Shown in pieces: positions 63,567-64,000 of a stretch of DNA of 64,000 bases. The translations under genes and the position numbers were made by a program. The first letter of the stretch is position 1. Every line of letters starts with the position of its first letter. The stretch comes from Clostridia bacterium (GTDB taxonomy: Bacteria > Bacillota > Clostridia > Christensenellales > CAG-138). Location: the NCBI GenBank assembly GCA_017416425.1, contig JAFQCL010000014.1, positions 1-64,000 on the forward strand. Reading direction: 5' to 3'. Below the pieces are notes generated by a model. That model did not search any database. It worked only from the letters and a program-made list of their open reading frames with translations, and was not told the DNA's origin.

Positions 63567-63920
63567 TTATATTACATTAATAAGAAGAAGTGTACCACTA
63601 CCGATAAAAAATGAACAACCATTTAAAACAAAGCTAAATACCACAGCCTTTGGAAATGGCATATCGCAAAGCTTCAAGTATAGCAACGCTTCTATCACAA
63701 TTGCTAAAATTTCAAAAAGCATGAGCGCGCCTATATATGCGAAATATCCCCAAATATTAAACGCAATAATGAGTGCTATATTCAAAGCCGGATTTGTCAA
63801 AAAATTGCACAAAATACTGCACACAATATAGCGCCGCTCACGCCGGATAAGATACGCCAATATACCTTCGACCAATGCCGTCAAAATAAATGCAATTATA
63901 AGCCTAATTATAATCGTCAT
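63567..63920 (-). CDS. Hypothetical membrane protein
   Basis: The 117 residues form about three or four membrane helices (near 2-22, 33-55, 58-82 and 95-115). No family comes to mind. The ATG at 63918-63920 has an AAGGA site and overlaps the previous gene's stop by one base (TGATG), so the two are translated together. The product is likely an accessory membrane protein of the truncated neighbour. Confidence 0.7.
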   Translation of the reverse strand: MTIIIRLIIAFILTALVEGILAYLIRRERRYIVCSILCNFLTNPALNIALIIAFNIWGYFAYIGALMLFEILAIVIEALLYLKLCDMPFPKAVVFSFVLNGCSFFIGSGTLLLINVI

Positions 63921-64000
63921 CAATCCTTCTTATTTTTGCGTTTAACAGCTACAAATATAAGTATGGCAGCTATAGCGACCACAGCTACGCCCAGCAATAC
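63920..64000 (-). CDS. C-terminal end of a membrane-anchored protein, partial at window edge
   Basis: Only the last 26 residues are in the window. They form one hydrophobic helix (VLLGVAVVAIAAILIFVAV) followed by KRKNKKD, the pattern of a C-terminal membrane anchor with positive charges on the inner side. The rest of the protein lies beyond 64000 and may be secreted. It overlaps the downstream gene by one base. Confidence 0.7.
   Translation of the reverse strand, partial: VLLGVAVVAIAAILIFVAVKRKNKKD

Overview
The window is a stretch of chromosome from a spore-forming, anaerobic member of the Clostridia (Bacillota), at moderate GC. The evidence is a set of genes: the ylxM-ffh-rpsP-khpA-rimM-trmD and rnc-smc-ftsY blocks typical of Firmicutes; two alpha/beta-type small acid-soluble spore proteins; a SpoIVFA/SpoIVFB pair; YunB; class III fructose-1,6-bisphosphatase; the ferredoxin-linked NfnAB transhydrogenase; and a giant 2-hydroxyacyl-CoA dehydratase activase-like protein. 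No rRNA, tRNA or CRISPR array was seen. The species cannot be named from the sequence alone.

Layout. 1-283: the tail of a large serine recombinase, ending a mobile element just downstream of trmD. 284-9,600: translation, secretion and chromosome genes on the minus strand (trmD, rimM, khpA, rpsP, ffh, ylxM, ftsY, smc, rnc, acpP). 9,600-13,800: a membrane protein, a MATE exporter with a clear operator, an MreB/Mbl homologue and two spore proteins. 13,890-19,260: recG, a FakA-type kinase, an Asp23 protein and gap. 19,360-31,900: metabolic and membrane genes (fau, an amidohydrolase, a second MATE, fbp, a QueG-like protein, a dipeptidase, YitT, uppP, DUF1540, a zinc phospholipase C-like protein, TetR, rnz). 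31,960-38,000: a glycerate-kinase-like protein with an extra N-terminal domain, clpC, DUF1836 and degV. 38,000-40,400: a cysteine desulfurase with thiI. 40,395-47,401: yunB, DUF378, a CDF exporter, pcp, the radical SAM pair TIGR03960/TIGR03936, and spoIVFB/spoIVFA. 47,560-50,535: a secreted lipoprotein and a large secreted DNRLRE protein. 50,725-52,963: nfnB and nfnA. 53,244-55,519: an unknown two-part protein and a flavodoxin-DUF3793-DUF2325 operon with DtxR-like operators. 55,844-64,000: the giant activase, DUF4190, lgt and several small conserved proteins.

How the genes work together. FakA (15,897) and DegV (36,894) are the kinase and fatty-acid-binding halves of a fatty acid kinase. The desulfurase feeds sulfur to ThiI for 4-thiouridine in tRNA. 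NfnA and NfnB form one electron-bifurcating enzyme. SpoIVFA and SpoIVFB form the forespore-membrane protease unit that activates pro-sigma-K in known spore formers. Flavodoxin with DUF3793 and DUF2325 looks like an iron-starvation unit.

Two genes about 0.6 kb apart, degV and the desulfurase, each carry a single-base frameshift in a homopolymer run. These may be assembly errors, fresh mutations or recoding sites. The best candidates for unexplored biology are the iron-operon leader with two operators around a hairpin, the secreted DNRLRE/lipoprotein pair, the glycerate-kinase fusion and the giant activase. All function calls rest on reading motifs by eye; no database search was run.
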